From NCBI GenBank assembly GCA_963854835.1, contig OY978528.1, positions 11,440,242 through 11,504,241 of the forward strand: a stretch of 64,000 bases of DNA, in the 5' to 3' direction. Shown in pieces: positions 62,234-64,000 of this stretch. The notes below the pieces were generated by a model. It saw only the letters and a list, made by a program, of their open reading frames with translations. It did not search any database and had not been told where the DNA came from. The stretch's first letter is position 1; each line of letters begins with the position of its first letter. Origin of the DNA: Megamerina dolium (taxonomy: Eukaryota; Arthropoda; Insecta; Diptera; Megamerinidae). Made by a program: the position numbers and the translations under genes.

Positions 62234-62588
62234 CGAGGGCGGTCCCAGATCTACCCGACCTAACATATAGATGGCGGCAAAAAAAAAATTACTTTGACTT
62301 TTTTAATTACTTTTTTGCTAATTTGAAAAAAAAAATAATTTGGTAAAAAGTGACAACCTTATATAAAAAGGCCGCATTTGGCAATAAAGAACGTGTTGTC
62401 TCATCAAGACAATGCACCAGTTCACACATCCACTATTGCGATGGCCAAAATCAATGAATTAAAGCTCGAATTGCTTCAGCACGCACCTTATTCGCCAGAT
62501 TTAGCTTCTTCCTTGAGAAATAAAGAAAAATTTTCCCATATTTGTTGTGTTTTCTATGTTAGGTCGGGTAGTTGTGGGACCGCCCTCA
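62234..62588 (+). mobile_element. Internally deleted mariner element (355 bp)
   Basis: Inverted ends of about 33 bp: left from CGAGGGCGGTCCCAGATC, right (reversed) from TGAGGGCGGTCCCACAAC, both continuing CTACCCGACCTAACATA (one mismatch on the right). TA flanks both ends (62232-62233 and 62589-62590), the mariner target duplication. Inside are the 5' leader side, an A/T-rich stretch, then a fragment of transposase from the catalytic half. The N-terminal and central parts are missing, so it is non-autonomous. Confidence 0.82.
62354..62506 (+). pseudogene. Mariner transposase catalytic-half fragment
   Basis: The frame reads YIKRPHLAIKNVLSHQDNAP, then VHTSTIAMAKINELKLELLQ and HAPYSPDLA. HQDN holds the second and SPDLA the third Asp of the mariner DDD catalytic triad (family knowledge). 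Similarity stops after SPDLA, where PSD and the C-terminal half should follow; the sequence jumps to a 3' flank rich in A/T. One of three mariner relics here and probably a different lineage from the one at 13 kb. Confidence 0.82.
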
Positions 62589-62590
62589 TA

Positions 62591-63289
62591 CATATGTATA
62601 TCTATACAATACATCCTAAAGTGTCTATATAATTCATTACAAGAAAATCTCATACAAATAGGAATCCAATGGGTTCTACTGTATGTAGAGTGTAGCATAA
62701 ATTAGATACAGGTGTGCTTGCATATCCAAAATGAGCTCACATATGGTCACTGGTATGTGGGTACTTGCAATTACTGGTTGATATTGCAAACAGTATTCAT
62801 ATGAGTATACAAATATGTAGGGTACCCAAAACTTGTGTAACATGCTAAAAGCAAGGATTACATTGCGAATTCACATTTTCAAAATCGTGTGTATCCACAT
62901 TCAAAAATATCTACATATCATTCTATGTTGCCCGTCGCTATGGAATCAATTGGAAATTCAAGTGATTTTGAATAATGAAAATTTACATTTAAAGTCGAAG
63001 TAAAAGCATAACATTTCATTTTACAATTTATTGAAATGTCTAAAGTACTCAGGATTTTTTTTTCTTAAAGAGAAAAATCGTTTCTGTTAAATAGCGGCCA
63101 TCTATCGGCTAGTAATTGTTAAATCATGCGACTGTACACACCTGTCATAAGAAGTTGTTAAAGAATTCTATGATTAATCTTAGAAAAAGGATTTCATATG
63201 CATTATCTGTCTTCTAATCCTATCTGAATATGAGATTACTTAGGTTCTTCGAACATATCAGTTCACACACATATATACTCTTGCCGTCA
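62591..63289. other. Non-coding stretch
   Basis: AT-rich and apparently single copy, with ATATGTAG-type words. No gene or repeat recognised. Confidence 0.5.
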
Positions 63290-64000
63290 ATGTATGTATA
63301 TTTTCACATTTTGCACATAAATACGCAAAGCTATGGAGCTGAAATTTTGTACACACGATTTTATTTACTAACAAATGGACTGGATTGAGAACAACTGCAA
63401 TCGAGTGGAAATCACGATTACTTCCCATACAAAAGTGTGTTTTCTAAGGTGTATTTACGCAGTTTTCCATCGACAGTATTAAGCAGTCAAGGTAATACTT
63501 GCTATATACAATTTTTTTCACTAATTCATATACATGCTCCAGAATAGCTGCAATCGAATAAAAATTACGCCTACCTTCCATACAAAATTATGGTTTTTTA
63601 TGTAACTTTTCACACTTTTCATACGAAATTACAGAGATATGAGTCTGAAACTTCGTGTGTACGATTTTAATAGCTAATAAATCGTTTCGTTTAAAATTAG
63701 TTGAAATCGAATAAAAAGCACGCCTACCTTCCATACAAAATTATGGTTTTTATGTAACTTTTCATACTTTTCATATGAAACTACAAAGCTATGACTTTAA
63801 AACTTTGTGAGTAAGATTACAATAACAAACAAATAGTTCAATTTAAATTTGGTTGAAATCGGATGAAAATCACGCTTATCTTCCATACAAAAGTATATTT
63901 TCGAAAGTATATTTGCTTATTTTGTGCAAGAAAATATAAAGCTATCAAGCTGAAACTCGGTACGTATTATTATATTTACTAACAAATATACATGCTTCAG
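63290..64000 (-). repeat. 154-bp tandem repeat family, array 9 (at least 4 units, runs off the window)
   Basis: Reverse-complement anchors near 63421, 63575, 63728 and 63880, period 152-154 bp. The units at 63575 and 63728 share CTACCTTCCATACAAAATTA and the flanking words, so they are a recent duplicate pair. The last unit continues past the right edge with AAGCTGAAACTCGGTACG. Confidence 0.87.

Overview
The window reads as non-coding DNA from a fly (Diptera, Cyclorrhapha; a tephritid fruit fly is my best guess, at low confidence). The base composition is strongly AT-rich. There are many short microsatellites (CAA/TTG, CAT, CAG, GT, TATG), mariner-type transposons, a tRNA-derived SINE family, a relic of a LINE reverse transcriptase, and no bacterial-style gene packing. 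I found no complete host protein-coding gene. Nearly all open frames are short, low-complexity, or lie inside repeats. The most suggestive host-gene evidence is on the minus strand near 55.5-56.3 kb. There a polypyrimidine tract and AG abut a GTAAG directly (a recursive-splice-site or microexon arrangement), and a GTAAGG donor-like site lies about 0.7 kb further downstream. The window may therefore sit inside, or run into, a long intron of a minus-strand gene.

The best-supported content is repetitive. (1) A tandem family with a 152-156 bp unit is anchored on ACTTTTGTATGGGAGG. It forms nine separate arrays, at 11.6-12.4, 15.3-15.9, 21.7-22.9, 27.4-28.1, 36.05-36.9, 44.8-45.8, 54.3-55.3, 60.2-61.0 and 63.3 kb to the right edge, in both orientations; three share a downstream module. 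(2) Five further tandem families have similar unit lengths: about 150 bp with a strand switch (8.72-9.60 kb), 156 bp (34.0-34.9 kb), about 130 bp (41.6-43.1 kb), about 140 bp with GGGCGTGGC boxes (51.3-52.5 kb) and about 150 bp (56.5-58.4 kb).

(3) Six copies of a tRNA-headed SINE plus one fragment are present. Four copies have clear 9-11 bp target-site duplications. Two of these have inserted into tandem arrays, and one of those arrays shares a block of sequence with the SINE body itself. (4) There are three relics from different mariner transposases: a bare N-terminal fragment (8.5 kb), a 554-bp derivative with about 190-bp terminal inverted repeats (13.1 kb), and a 355-bp internally deleted copy keeping the DDD-side motifs (62.2 kb). 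(5) A 430-bp element with inverted ends (46.0-46.4 kb) carries paired TAATCC/GGATTA palindromes. (6) A 5'-truncated, internally deleted LINE reverse transcriptase tail lies at 38.4-38.9 kb.

Between these the DNA is AT-rich, apparently single copy, with microsatellites. All coordinates and unit lengths were read by eye, so array edges are good to roughly 20-50 bp. Family and factor names come from memory of conserved motifs and were not checked by any search.
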